Assembly (NCBI RefSeq): GCF_019468565.1
Contig: NZ_CP080521.1
Coordinates: 6,014,001 to 6,078,000, forward strand
Length of the DNA stretch: 64,000 bases
From: Pseudonocardia sp. DSM 110487
GTDB lineage: Bacteria; Actinomycetota; Actinomycetes; Mycobacteriales; Pseudonocardiaceae
Direction of reading: 5' to 3'
The notes below the pieces were generated by a model. The model ran no database searches. It worked only from the letters and a program-made list of their open reading frames with translations, and was not told the DNA's origin. A program made the translations under genes and the position numbers. Each line of letters starts with the position of its first letter. Position 1 is the stretch's first letter. Shown here in pieces: positions 32,701 through 40,266 of the stretch.

Positions 32701-34212
32701 CGCCGTCACGGCCACGGCCGTGCGCCGCTCGATCCTGGCCAGCTCGGCGCGCGCCTGTTCGGCGGCGGCCCGGTGCGTGGCGGCCGAGCTGACCTGAGCC
32801 AGCTCGACCGACCGCGCCGCCTCGGCCCGCTCGTCGGCGGCCGCGGCGGCCTCCTCGGCCGCGGCGGCCGCGTCCTCGGCGTCGCGCACCATCGCCCGCA
32901 GTCCCGCGGCGAGCGCGCGGGCCGCGTCCTGGCGTGCCCGCAACGCGGGTCGCGCCCGCTCCTGCTCCGCGTCCACCACTCCGCGCAGCCGCCGCGCCTC
33001 GGCCTCGGCGACCCGGTGGCGCAGCACCGGCTCGACGGCCTGCCACGCCGCCACGTGCCGCTCGGCCTCGGCGTGGGCGCGCCGGGCCGCCGCCTCGACC
33101 TCCTGCGCGGCCGCCAGTTCCAGCGCGGCGACGCGGCGGCGCAGCTCGGTGGTGACCTCCTGCAGCCCGCGCTCACGCACCTCGGCGGCGCGCACCCGCT
33201 CCTGCGCGGCGTCGTGCGCCTGCGCCGCGACGGCCATCCGCTCGTCCTCGGCACCACGGCGGGCGACGATCGCCGCGGCGAGCGCGCGGGCGCCGTCCTG
33301 CGCCGCCGCCTCGTCGTGGCGGGCGGCCGCGGCGGCCCGCTCGGCCTCGGTCAGCGGGCCGAGGCGCGTCAACGTGCCCTCGACGAAGTCGCGCTCCTGT
33401 TCCAGGTCGGCCCGCTGCGCGAGCCGCGTGGCGTAGCCGGAGACGAGGTCGGCGAGGTTCTGCGGCTCCTCGGCGTCGAGCACGGCGCGCAGCAGGAAGT
33501 CGACGAACGCCTCGTCGGTGGGGAACGCGAACGCCTCCGCCGCCTCGCCCTCCCCCGCGTTCATCGCGCGCTGGTAACGGAAGAGCTCGGGGTCGAGGCC
33601 CGTGTCGGCGAGGTGGCGCGTCCAGTCCCGCGGCCCGGTCTCCCAGACCAGCTCCAGCGCGGGCAGCGCGCGGTGCCGCTCGGTGAGGCGGTCCTTGAAC
33701 CCGGTGGTGGTGACGCGGCGGCCGTCGACGGTGAGCGGCAGGTCGTCGAGGCCGAAGCCGGGTGCGGGCCGGAACGAGTACCAGGCGGCGCCGAGCTTCT
33801 CCGGGTCCAGCGACGTGACGTGCCCGCGCCACTCGGACACCTTGCCGGTGACGAGCAGCTGCCCGGTGCCGGTGTGCATCCACTCCAGCACGACGTGCGC
33901 GACGTCCTCGCCGAGCACGAACTTCTCCAGCACGGTGGTGCTCGTCGTGCCGACGACCTGGCGCCGCCCGGGCAGGAGCACCGAGAACACCAGTTTGAGC
34001 AGCACCGACTTGCCGCCACCGTTCTCCAGGAACAGCACCGACGCCGGGGAGGGGCGGCGCGGCACGCGCTCCAGGTCGTCGGGCGCGAACAGGTCGACCT
34101 GCTGCGCCGCCTGCACAGCGGGGCCGACGCCGCGCAGGTCGAGCGTGACGTCCTGGTAGCGGGCCCCTGGCGGGCCGACCGAGAACAGCCGGACGCGGGA
34201 GAGCTCATACAT
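29764..34212 (-). CDS. SMC-like ATPase of a MukB/MksB/JetC-type complex
   Basis: 1482 residues. The N-terminal P-loop region is VLFLENGGGKSVLLKLVFS (about 59-77). Two very long Ala/Glu/Arg-rich coiled coils (about 270-640 and 730-1250) flank a hinge-like globular part. The C-terminal head has signature FSGGQQLTAAI (from about 1348) and Walker B VLFLDNPIGRAS (Asp1386-Asn1387). It should dimerise and, with the two upstream gene products, embrace or extrude DNA. The start ATG overlaps the MksE-like gene by eight bases. The frame stays open upstream to 34914, but that part is antisense to nothing conserved and overlaps the real upstream gene. Confidence 0.88.
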   Translation of the reverse strand: MYELSRVRLFSVGPPGARYQDVTLDLRGVGPAVQAAQQVDLFAPDDLERVPRRPSPASVLFLENGGGKSVLLKLVFSVLLPGRRQVVGTTSTTVLEKFVLGEDVAHVVLEWMHTGTGQLLVTGKVSEWRGHVTSLDPEKLGAAWYSFRPAPGFGLDDLPLTVDGRRVTTTGFKDRLTERHRALPALELVWETGPRDWTRHLADTGLDPELFRYQRAMNAGEGEAAEAFAFPTDEAFVDFLLRAVLDAEEPQNLADLVSGYATRLAQRADLEQERDFVEGTLTRLGPLTEAERAAAAARHDEAAAQDGARALAAAIVARRGAEDERMAVAAQAHDAAQERVRAAEVRERGLQEVTTELRRRVAALELAAAQEVEAAARRAHAEAERHVAAWQAVEPVLRHRVAEAEARRLRGVVDAEQERARPALRARQDAARALAAGLRAMVRDAEDAAAAAEEAAAAADERAEAARSVELAQVSSAATHRAAAEQARAELARIERRTAVAVTAGHLAEGADVAAASAAAGEEEAAAQAEVAALHAELTELRHARRAADERRSAARRADDAARAAAERAESALSDALAARDALAGEPRLADLLGVEEIRPDTDASALEERLVAAIGAGDRRRTELLAAQDRDARALRALGEGGLLPEPAEIEQVLAVLEGAGITAYSGWRYLATLPRAQRTVVVERLPHLVAGVLLNNPDDAPRAREELERARLLPCAAVAVGATASVEAGGNAPGVDFVVSPNPAMVDEAAAEQVRAELDRETAERAAALESLGAGLEADRALLARLRDWRKRHPAGEHDVLAEAADTARSALAGASREAEVADADVAGLDERADRLEQDAPRLAAAVDAARTRAAALVALLAEVRRRPELDEQVRAATVAVERAEAAAATARAEAADARRDADDARRVRDRQRAVADSSRTELAELPLDGVEPDGDLPDGDLPDRALEVLRAEYRNAEAAYSAAEVDADLRARLGDAERDARAAQAAFDELPGEVRAAADALLHSPDAADPATRRAATAQAGSALARCAEELREAGAELAVAKREAGRFPAGPRPVEPYGEPTDVEQGRELVERAERDMRAATAEASAARDAAAAAESTRRAAEASAEGFRHVVAGLDDTAVEAAEPGVAPFAGDVDAALGRWKELRAAVRDAARDRAAAERAVRAAVDAVAQFAQETRFSSVASPVRSHLLGVARAEMPGLAPEWEQALRPRLRSLDDDLATIGRHRSGIVTRLHGMVGEALRTLRLAQRLSELPEGLSDWSGQQFLRIRFDEVDDAALLHELGEVVDRTAGERTGNARDRRDGMSLLLRGVRAAMPKGVRVEMLKPDAVLRTERLRVSEIRDVFSGGQQLTAAIVLYCTMAALRAHQRGHGRRAHAGVLFLDNPIGRASAGYLLELQFGVARALGVQLIYTTGLFDAGALSAFPLIIRLRNDADLRAGRKYLSVDDRVARQLAELDAPDGSGQVAAARVFRRPEPIPG

Positions 34213-35002
34213 CGGGCGCCTCGAGACCGTTCGGGGAGCGCAGGGCGCCGCGCGCCGTCGCGACCGGCAGCACGCCGAGCTGCAGCAGCTCGTCGAACGC
34301 GCGCTGCGCGGCGAGCTCGCGCACCTGCACCTGGTAGCGCGGGGTGGTGCGGTAGACGCCGCCTTCGGCGCCGACGGCGACGAGGAAGCCCTGGTCGGCG
34401 AGGAACCGCAGCGCCTTCCCCACGATCCCGCGGGTGGTCGCCTCGCCGGCGCGCCCGTCCTTGGTGGCCGTTGCCTCCGGCCTGCGCAGCCACGCCCGCC
34501 ACGCCGCCTCCAGCTGCGGGGCGTCCGACAACGGGTCGGCCTCGCCGCCCGCCGTGCGCTCCTCGAGGGTGCGGCACGCCTCGCGCACGGCCCCGTCGAC
34601 CTGGTCGACCGACACCCGGCCGACGTAGCTGTCGTCGCCGAGGTCGTCGGGGCGGGGGAAGGCCAGCGCGGCGGCGGCGAGGTGGGCGAGACCGTGCAGC
34701 ATCTTGTCGCTCTGGCGGTTCTGCAGCACCGTGCGCCGCGCGTACTCGTCCATGCGGATCTCGAACACCGACTCCTCGACCGCGGCCAGCACGATCCCCG
34801 ACTGCGGACCGACCGCGAGCACGACGAGGCCGAGCCCGGCCGCGACGCGCTGCACGGTGTCGGCGAACCCGTCGTCGTCGCGGTAGCGGCGCACCAGCTC
34901 CCCGTAGCCGGCATCGCGGGACGGCAGCGCCTTCGGCCGCATCCCGTGCGCGACGAGCCGCGCCGCGGACTCCACGTCCTGCGGCTGGATCTCCCGAGTC
35001 AC
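34205..35002 (-). CDS. MksE/MukE/JetB-like subunit
   Basis: 265 residues from GTG 35002, overlapping the upstream stop (GTGA). Predicted winged-helix content; blocks include YRDDDGFADTVQRVAAGLGL, RRTVLQNRQSDKMLHGLAHL and GKALRFLADQGFLVAVGAEG. Position between a kleisin-like gene and an SMC gene, and size, identify it as the E/JetB-type subunit even though sequence similarity across this family is low. It would bind the kleisin next to the SMC head. Confidence 0.72.
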   Translation of the reverse strand: MTREIQPQDVESAARLVAHGMRPKALPSRDAGYGELVRRYRDDDGFADTVQRVAAGLGLVVLAVGPQSGIVLAAVEESVFEIRMDEYARRTVLQNRQSDKMLHGLAHLAAAALAFPRPDDLGDDSYVGRVSVDQVDGAVREACRTLEERTAGGEADPLSDAPQLEAAWRAWLRRPEATATKDGRAGEATTRGIVGKALRFLADQGFLVAVGAEGGVYRTTPRYQVQVRELAAQRAFDELLQLGVLPVATARGALRSPNGLEAPDV

Positions 35003-36468
35003 GCGACCTCCTCGATCTCCGGCTCGCCCGCCAGGACGCCGGCCGTCGTGACCAGCAGGTCCGCCCCGCCGAACTCCGGGTCGCGCAGCACCGTGCCGTC
35101 GTCGATCGCGAGCAGGAGCGTCGGGTCGCCCTGGTTGCGGGCGGTCCCGACGCTCGAGCCGACCGCGTGCACCACGCGCAGTGCCACCAGCGTCGGCAGC
35201 TCGGGGTCGATCTCCCGCGCGTCGGTGAGCAGCTCGGAAAGGCGCCGCGCGCGCCCGGTGCCGAGCAGCCCGGCCGCCTGCTTCCAGAGGTGCTCGCCGA
35301 AGCGCTCCACGGCGGCGGGCGCGAGGTCGGGCTCCACCACCGGCTCCCCGAGCGGGTCGCGCTCGACGGGCGGGGTGAGCAGTGTCTCCACCAGCCCGGT
35401 GAGGCTCGGCACGCTCGGCACCCGCACGCCGGCCCCCGCGCCGAAGAACGCCGCGGCCGGCCCGGCGGCGGTGGCGGTGTCCAGGGTGAGGCACGGGCGC
35501 AGGAGCTGGCCGAACACGTCGATCGCCGCCCGTTTGGGCCGGCCGCTGAACTGCTGGCGGTCCTGCTCCGCGCGGAAGGTGGCGCCCGCCTCCTGCAGCC
35601 GTGCCTGCAGCTGGGTGTGCCGCTGGATGCAGTCGCTCACCACGTCGACGAGCTCGGCGGCTTGGCGGCGGCGCCCCGGCTCGGTGGCCTCGTCGCGGGC
35701 GTCGGCGATGTTCGCGAGGATCGCGGTCTCGGCCCGGTAGCGCGACTCGATGTGGGTCAGCGCCTCGTCGAGCAGCTCGGGCACCGCGGCGAGCCAGTCG
35801 ACCGACCGGACGTCGCGGCGCGTGGCGTCGAGCTTCTGGCGGAGCGCCTCCGCGTACTGCACCGTGCGGTAGCGGGCCTGCTCGGCGGCGAGGCGCGCGT
35901 CGCCGAGGCGACCCCGGGCGATCAGGTTCTCCAGCTTCACCTCGGCCGCCACCTGGGCCGACTCGACGTCGGTGTCCAGTGCGCCGACCAGCACGTTGAT
36001 CGCCTCGTCGGAGGCGCGCAGGTACACCTCGCCGTCCGGGGCGGCCACCTCGACGAGCAGCTTGAAGTCGAAGCGGCGGCGGACGTAGCGCCCGTCCTCG
36101 GTGAATGTTCCGTAGTCGACCTGGAACCCGCGGTCGAGGCTCCCGACGTTGATCAGGTTCTCGATCACCCACTGCGCGACGCGCTCGTGCTCCCCCGCGG
36201 CCGCGTCGGGCACCTGGGCCGCGACGAACGGCCGCAGCCGCTTCACGACCTGCGCCTGGTCTGCCCCGTGGTCGAAGTCCATGGCCAGCGTGACCTGGTC
36301 GATCGCTTGGAGGGCGATCTCGGCCATCTGGTAGCGCGTGGCGTCGACCCAATCGAGGCGGGTCTTGCGGGCGTCCAGGTCGTGCAGCGGCGCCGTGCAG
36401 GCGAGCGCCTTGAGCCGGCGGGTGACCCCTTCGTCCACCGCCCGCGGAGCGCCACCGTCCGAAACCAC
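34999..36468 (-). CDS. MksF/MukF/JetA-like kleisin subunit
   Basis: About 489 residues. The start is uncertain: GTG 36468 is used, GTG 36438 is nearly as good, and neither has a strong ribosome-binding site. Blocks such as MAEIALQAIDQVTLAMDFDH and VVKRLRPFVAAQVPD suggest an N-terminal winged-helix region. A helical middle (LESRYRAE-type, about 215-300) and a C-terminal winged-helix-like part follow. Size, gene order (F-E-B) and coupling by overlap fit the kleisin of MukBEF-like complexes. The assignment rests mainly on context. Confidence 0.68.
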   Translation of the reverse strand: MVSDGGAPRAVDEGVTRRLKALACTAPLHDLDARKTRLDWVDATRYQMAEIALQAIDQVTLAMDFDHGADQAQVVKRLRPFVAAQVPDAAAGEHERVAQWVIENLINVGSLDRGFQVDYGTFTEDGRYVRRRFDFKLLVEVAAPDGEVYLRASDEAINVLVGALDTDVESAQVAAEVKLENLIARGRLGDARLAAEQARYRTVQYAEALRQKLDATRRDVRSVDWLAAVPELLDEALTHIESRYRAETAILANIADARDEATEPGRRRQAAELVDVVSDCIQRHTQLQARLQEAGATFRAEQDRQQFSGRPKRAAIDVFGQLLRPCLTLDTATAAGPAAAFFGAGAGVRVPSVPSLTGLVETLLTPPVERDPLGEPVVEPDLAPAAVERFGEHLWKQAAGLLGTGRARRLSELLTDAREIDPELPTLVALRVVHAVGSSVGTARNQGDPTLLLAIDDGTVLRDPEFGGADLLVTTAGVLAGEPEIEEVA

Positions 36469-36496
36469 GGAGGGGCACTCTACGGGCGGCCCGGCC

Positions 36497-37057
36497 TCAG
36501 CTGCCGCGGTGGGTGAGCCGGTCGCGCAACCGGTCGACCAGCCCCACACCCGGTCCGGCGAGCTTGTGGAACAGCTCGGTGTGCGGCGCGTTCGGGTGCG
36601 GCCGCGTCGGGGCGAGCTTCTTCGCGGTCTCCACCTTCTCGCGCATCTCGACCAGCCGCTCGTGCGGGACCTGCGCGCGCAGCTGCGGGAACTGCTCGGA
36701 CTCCTCGTCGTGGGCGTGGTGGCGCAGCTGCTCGGTCATCCGGCGCACGAGCCCGTCGAACCGGGGCTCGCTCGCGTCGATGGCCTCCAGCTGCTTCATG
36801 ATCTCCTCGAGCTGCTTGTGCTCCTCGACGTCGTGCTGGACCTCCTTCTCGCCCTCCGGCAGGTGCTCGCGCATCGCGGGGTAGACGTACGTCTCCTCGG
36901 CGATCGCGTGCCGCACGACCTCGGCGATGACCGTGTCGGCGAGGTCGCGTTTCTCCCTGGGATTGGTGCTCCTGGCGATGCGGTCGAGGAGGTCGAGAGC
37001 CTCCCGGTGGTCGGTCGTCAGCGCGTCGACGACGTCGGTGGTGGTCTGCTGGGCCAC
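36497..37057 (-). CDS. hemerythrin HHE domain protein (internal start)
   Basis: 186 residues from GTG 37057, preceded by aaggag at six bases. The iron ligands of hemerythrin are visible: TTDHREALDL, HAIAEETYVYPAMREHL, EEHKQLEEI and HHAHDEESEQFPQL. Such proteins bind oxygen or sense oxygen, nitric oxide or iron in the cytoplasm. A proline-rich C-terminal tail follows (ARPHPNAPHT). It can be read as a separate gene or as the C-terminal part of the longer frame up to 38350. The strong start signal favours at least some separate product. Confidence 0.8.
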   Translation of the reverse strand: MAQQTTTDVVDALTTDHREALDLLDRIARSTNPREKRDLADTVIAEVVRHAIAEETYVYPAMREHLPEGEKEVQHDVEEHKQLEEIMKQLEAIDASEPRFDGLVRRMTEQLRHHAHDEESEQFPQLRAQVPHERLVEMREKVETAKKLAPTRPHPNAPHTELFHKLAGPGVGLVDRLRDRLTHRGS

Positions 37058-38350
37058 GACGGGCTCCTTCGTGTCAGTTCGGGAACCCGGTGGTACCCCC
37101 GCCCGCCGGGAACCAACCTGTCCGGACCGGGTGATGCCAACGTCGGCGAGCAGGCCCGCGACGACCGCGAGGCACGCAGCACCGACGCCGGGCAGCGCGG
37201 TCGTCCCGAGAGCCGTGACCGTCCCCGCGAGCACGAGCGCGTGCACGACACCTGCCCGCACGAACACCGCGGTCTCCCCCGACGCCATGCGGATCCCGTG
37301 CAGGTGGGCCCGGAGCACCCACAGCCCGGGAACCAGCAGCAGCACCGGCATCCACGCCGCCGCGAGCGCCGCGGGGCCGTCGGGCACTGCGACGAGCGAT
37401 CGGAGGTAGCCCTCGCCCGCTCCGGAGAGCACGACCACGGCGAACGCGAACGTGAACCCCGCGCCCAGCCAGGCGGCGACCCGCCGAGGCGCCCCGGACG
37501 CCGGGCAGCGCCGCAGCGCACGGGCGCAGACCGCCTCCCAGTCGGTGGCGGGCGAGGTGAACAGCATGATCAGCTCGTACAGCGCGGGCCACACCACGAG
37601 CGACGCCTCCGCCTCGTGGGCGTGGGCGATCCCGACCGTCGTGATCACCATCGGCGCCATGGCCAGCAGCCGGGTCGACGACAGGTGGGCGTGGACGCGC
37701 ATCAGCGACAGCGGCTCCAGCGGCCGGGTGCCACCGGGAGCGGGAGCGCGGGCGGCGAGCAGGGCCGCCTCCAGGAAGGCGCCCGCCGACAGGGCGAGCC
37801 CGCCGGCCAGCGCACCGCGCTCGGGCCAGAGCGCGACGGCGACGAACGCGAGCGCGCCGGTGCCCACGATCCGCACCGCCGTCGCCGTGACGATCGGGCC
37901 GGTCCGCCCCGCATGGACGAGCCTGCCGTGCAGCTCGCGGCGCAACGCGACGCCGAGCGCGTTGGGCGCGAGCGCGACGAGCCCGTCGCGCACGTGCCGT
38001 AGTAGCGCCTCGTCCAGCCCGAACACGAGGCCCACGACCTGCGCGGCGGGCGGCACCGCCCCGAGCAGCAGCAGGACGAGGGCACCGGCCGCGCCGACGG
38101 CGAGGGCGTAGCGGCGCAGCCCGCGCCGGTCGGCCTCGAGGGCCACCAGCGGGGTGAGCGAGAGGGCAGGGGTGTTGACGACGACGAGCACGGCGAGGCA
38201 GATGCCGAGTGCGGCGAGGGCGCGGGCGCCGTCGGCCGACCGGGCGGCCGCCGCGTACACCAGGGGGATCTCGGCGACGAGGACCGACGCCCCGAACGCG
38301 GTGGGCAGCCACGTCCGCAGCAGGCCACCTTCCGTCAGCTGTCGATCCAC
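36497..38350 (-). CDS. multispan membrane protein in one frame with a hemerythrin domain
   Basis: One uninterrupted frame of 617 residues from GTG 38350. Residues about 1-431 form a protein with ten or more transmembrane helices of the MATE/Wzx (MOP) kind. The wording FGLDEALLRHVRDGLVALAP and RRELHGRLVHAGRTGPIVTA reminds me of progressive-ankylosis-like transporters. From residue 432 it runs directly into a complete hemerythrin domain. No stop codon separates them. An internal GTG with a strong ribosome-binding site (37057) could make the hemerythrin part alone. Whether the full fusion is made is uncertain. Confidence 0.6.
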   Translation of the reverse strand: MDRQLTEGGLLRTWLPTAFGASVLVAEIPLVYAAAARSADGARALAALGICLAVLVVVNTPALSLTPLVALEADRRGLRRYALAVGAAGALVLLLLGAVPPAAQVVGLVFGLDEALLRHVRDGLVALAPNALGVALRRELHGRLVHAGRTGPIVTATAVRIVGTGALAFVAVALWPERGALAGGLALSAGAFLEAALLAARAPAPGGTRPLEPLSLMRVHAHLSSTRLLAMAPMVITTVGIAHAHEAEASLVVWPALYELIMLFTSPATDWEAVCARALRRCPASGAPRRVAAWLGAGFTFAFAVVVLSGAGEGYLRSLVAVPDGPAALAAAWMPVLLLVPGLWVLRAHLHGIRMASGETAVFVRAGVVHALVLAGTVTALGTTALPGVGAACLAVVAGLLADVGITRSGQVGSRRAGVPPGSRTDTKEPVVAQQTTTDVVDALTTDHREALDLLDRIARSTNPREKRDLADTVIAEVVRHAIAEETYVYPAMREHLPEGEKEVQHDVEEHKQLEEIMKQLEAIDASEPRFDGLVRRMTEQLRHHAHDEESEQFPQLRAQVPHERLVEMREKVETAKKLAPTRPHPNAPHTELFHKLAGPGVGLVDRLRDRLTHRGS

Positions 38351-38411
38351 CGAACAGCGGGTACCCGGTACGCACCCACAGCCGCTCGACGGCAGATTGG
38401 AGGAACGAGGA

Positions 38412-38588
38412 ATGACGACCGCACCCCCGCATCGGTGCCACCCGCCACGGCGGGCGGTGCGCGGCACCGTCTACACCTGCTGGTGCCGGCGCCGCTGGCT
38501 GGCGTTCGACAGCGTCACGATCCGCGACGGGACCGTCTGCGCCCTGCGCCCGGACTGGCGAGCGGTCGGCGAGGCGCAGGAACTCTGA
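38412..38588 (+). CDS. small cysteine-containing protein
   Basis: 58 residues. The ribosome-binding site is excellent (ggaggaacgagga before ATG 38412). The product has HRCHPPRR and VYTCWCRRRWLAF, so three Cys and two His could bind a metal. Its last 74 bases overlap the 3' end of the minus-strand SDR gene. It is divergent from the membrane/hemerythrin gene. No family recognised; the start signal is the main support. Confidence 0.5.
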   Translation: MTTAPPHRCHPPRRAVRGTVYTCWCRRRWLAFDSVTIRDGTVCALRPDWRAVGEAQEL

Positions 38589-39567
38589 TCGCAGCCACGC
38601 CGGCCCCGGCAAGTGCGAGAGCGCCCAGCGCGACACCACGGTGCCGGATCAGCCATGCCTGCGGGCTGTGCGCGTGTGCCTCGTCGTCGAACTCGCCGTG
38701 GGCGCCGAGGTCACCGGCGGGAGGCTGCCAGGTGTTCGTGCCGGGTGACGGCGGGTCGTGCGCCGGTTCCTGCTGGCCCGCGACGGCGGTGCGCGCCAGG
38801 TAGCGGTCCATCAGCGCGGGCGCGATCCGGTTCGCGAGGATGGTGGCAACGGTCGACGCGCCGACCCAGGTCGAGCGCCGCGGGCGCCGGGCCACCTCCG
38901 CGATGGCGCGTGCGGCGATCTCCGGCTGGTAGACCGGAGCCAAAGGCCGCGGCTGGTGCGCGATGCCGCGGTGGAGCACCTCGTCGAACTGGGGTGTGTT
39001 GACGCCGGGCAGGTGCACCTCGCACAGCCGCACCGGCGAGCGCCTGCACCGCAGCTCGGTGCGCACCGCCTCGGTGAACCCGACGATCGCGTGCTTCGCG
39101 CCGCAGTACGCGGCCTGCAGGGGGATGCCGCGGAACGCCAGCGCCGACCCGACCTGGATGATCACGCCCCGCCCGCGCGGGGCCATGTGCCGCAACGCCG
39201 CGCGCGTGCCGTTGACGAACCCCAGGTACGTGACCTCGGTGATCCGGCGGTACTCGTCGGGCGACAGGTCCTCGAAGAACGTGATCGATCCCGTGAACGC
39301 GTTGTTGACCCACACCGAGATGGGTCCGAGCTCGGATTCGACCCTGCGCGCCGCGGCGTCCACGGCGTCGGCGTCGGCGACGTCGGTGGGCACCGGGAGC
39401 CCCCGCCTGCCCGCCTCCTCGACATCGGCGACGGCCGCTTCGAGCCCGTCGGCTCCTCGTGCGAGCACGGCGACGTCGTAGCCGCGGACGGCGAACTCCC
39501 GCACCACCGCCCGTCCGATCCCGGCCGTGCCCCCCGTGACGACCACGACCGGGTGCTCGCCGTCCAT
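38515..39567 (-). CDS. short-chain dehydrogenase with C-terminal membrane segment
   Basis: 350 residues from ATG 39567 (ggaggtcgacgg upstream). The classical SDR domain has TGGTAGIG (about 11-18), NNAFTGS (about 88-94), GSALAFRGIPLQAAYCGAKH with the YxxxK pair, and a C-terminal extension. The extension contains a Pro-rich linker (PPSPGTNTWQPPAGDL) and one hydrophobic helix (GVALGALALAGAGVAAIRV). It would be a membrane-attached oxidoreductase of unknown substrate. The last part overlaps a small plus-strand frame, so the true 3' end deserves checking. Confidence 0.85.
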   Translation of the reverse strand: MDGEHPVVVVTGGTAGIGRAVVREFAVRGYDVAVLARGADGLEAAVADVEEAGRRGLPVPTDVADADAVDAAARRVESELGPISVWVNNAFTGSITFFEDLSPDEYRRITEVTYLGFVNGTRAALRHMAPRGRGVIIQVGSALAFRGIPLQAAYCGAKHAIVGFTEAVRTELRCRRSPVRLCEVHLPGVNTPQFDEVLHRGIAHQPRPLAPVYQPEIAARAIAEVARRPRRSTWVGASTVATILANRIAPALMDRYLARTAVAGQQEPAHDPPSPGTNTWQPPAGDLGAHGEFDDEAHAHSPQAWLIRHRGVALGALALAGAGVAAIRVPAPRRPLASPGAGRRRSRRGS

Positions 39568-39643
39568 CACCGTCGACCTCCTCCGGTTCGGCTGCACGCT
39601 CCGGGGTAGCCCACGGGGCGGCGTCGACACACGGAGACACGAC

Positions 39644-40183
39644 ATGAGCCAGCCACGCACGACTCCGTCCGGCAACGACCTCGCCGACGTCACCCGGGAC
39701 GAGGCGGACGCGTACCGCCACGGCGAGGACCGCCCGCTCGAGGGCTACGTGCTCGTCATGGCGGTCTTCGCAGCGTTCGTCGCGGGTGCGGCAGGCCTTG
39801 CGGCGGCAACGGGGCGGCGGCTACCGAACGGGATCGGGCCCTGGGACCTCCTGCTGATCACCGCCGGCACGCACAAACTCTCGCGGACCCTCAGCAAGGA
39901 CGCGGTCACGAGCCCGCTCCGCGTCCCCTTCGCGCGCTACTCGAGCACCGGCGGACCGGCCGAGGTCATGGAGGACGTCCGCACGGCGAGCGGAGTGCGG
40001 CACGCGATCGGCGAGCTGATCACCTGCCCGTTCTGCCTCGACATGTGGATCGCGACGGGCTTCGCGTTCGGGTACGTGTTCGCGCCGCGGGTGACCCGCC
40101 TCGTCGCCGCGACGTTCACCGCGCTCGCCGGCGCCGACTTCCTCCAGCTGCTTTACGCGAAGGGCCAGCAGGCGGCTGAATGA
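39644..40183 (+). CDS. DUF1360 family membrane protein
   Basis: 179 residues, with transmembrane helices near YVLVMAVFAAFVAGAAGLAA and TRLVAATFTALAGADFLQLL. The family mark is ITAGTHKLSRTLSKDAVTSP followed by ELITCPFCLDMWIATGFAFG, with the CPFC pair. DUF1360 proteins are small membrane proteins of unknown role, partly linked to sporulation or stress in Gram-positives. Divergent from the SDR gene. Its stop lies inside a 14-base tandem repeat. Confidence 0.82.
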   Translation: MSQPRTTPSGNDLADVTRDEADAYRHGEDRPLEGYVLVMAVFAAFVAGAAGLAAATGRRLPNGIGPWDLLLITAGTHKLSRTLSKDAVTSPLRVPFARYSSTGGPAEVMEDVRTASGVRHAIGELITCPFCLDMWIATGFAFGYVFAPRVTRLVAATFTALAGADFLQLLYAKGQQAAE

Positions 40184-40246
40184 TCCGGTTTGAATGATTG
40201 CGCTGAATGATCTGGTCGGCATGATCTGGGCGGCATGATCTGGGCG
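40178..40246. repeat. degenerate ~14-base tandem repeat, five units
   Basis: Units: gaatgatccggttt, gaatgattgcgct, gaatgatctggtcg, gcatgatctgggcg, gcatgatctgggcg. The last two are identical; the second is one base shorter. The array covers the DUF1360 stop and ends 20 bases before the pcm start, so copy number changes would alter spacing of the pcm leader. Confidence 0.7.
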
Positions 40247-40266
40247 GCGGCGGGAACCCGGGGACC

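Noticed and set aside
34213..34914. N-terminal extension of the SMC frame to 1716 residues
   Set aside because: The extension overlaps the E-like gene, has no family likeness, and the ATG at 34212 begins exactly where head-domain similarity starts.
31813..36516. Very long plus-strand open frame (1567 codons) antisense to the SMC operon
   Set aside because: It lacks any recognisable domain, is Arg/Gly/Pro-rich as expected for a shadow in high-GC DNA, and lies opposite three genes with clear motifs and coupled starts.
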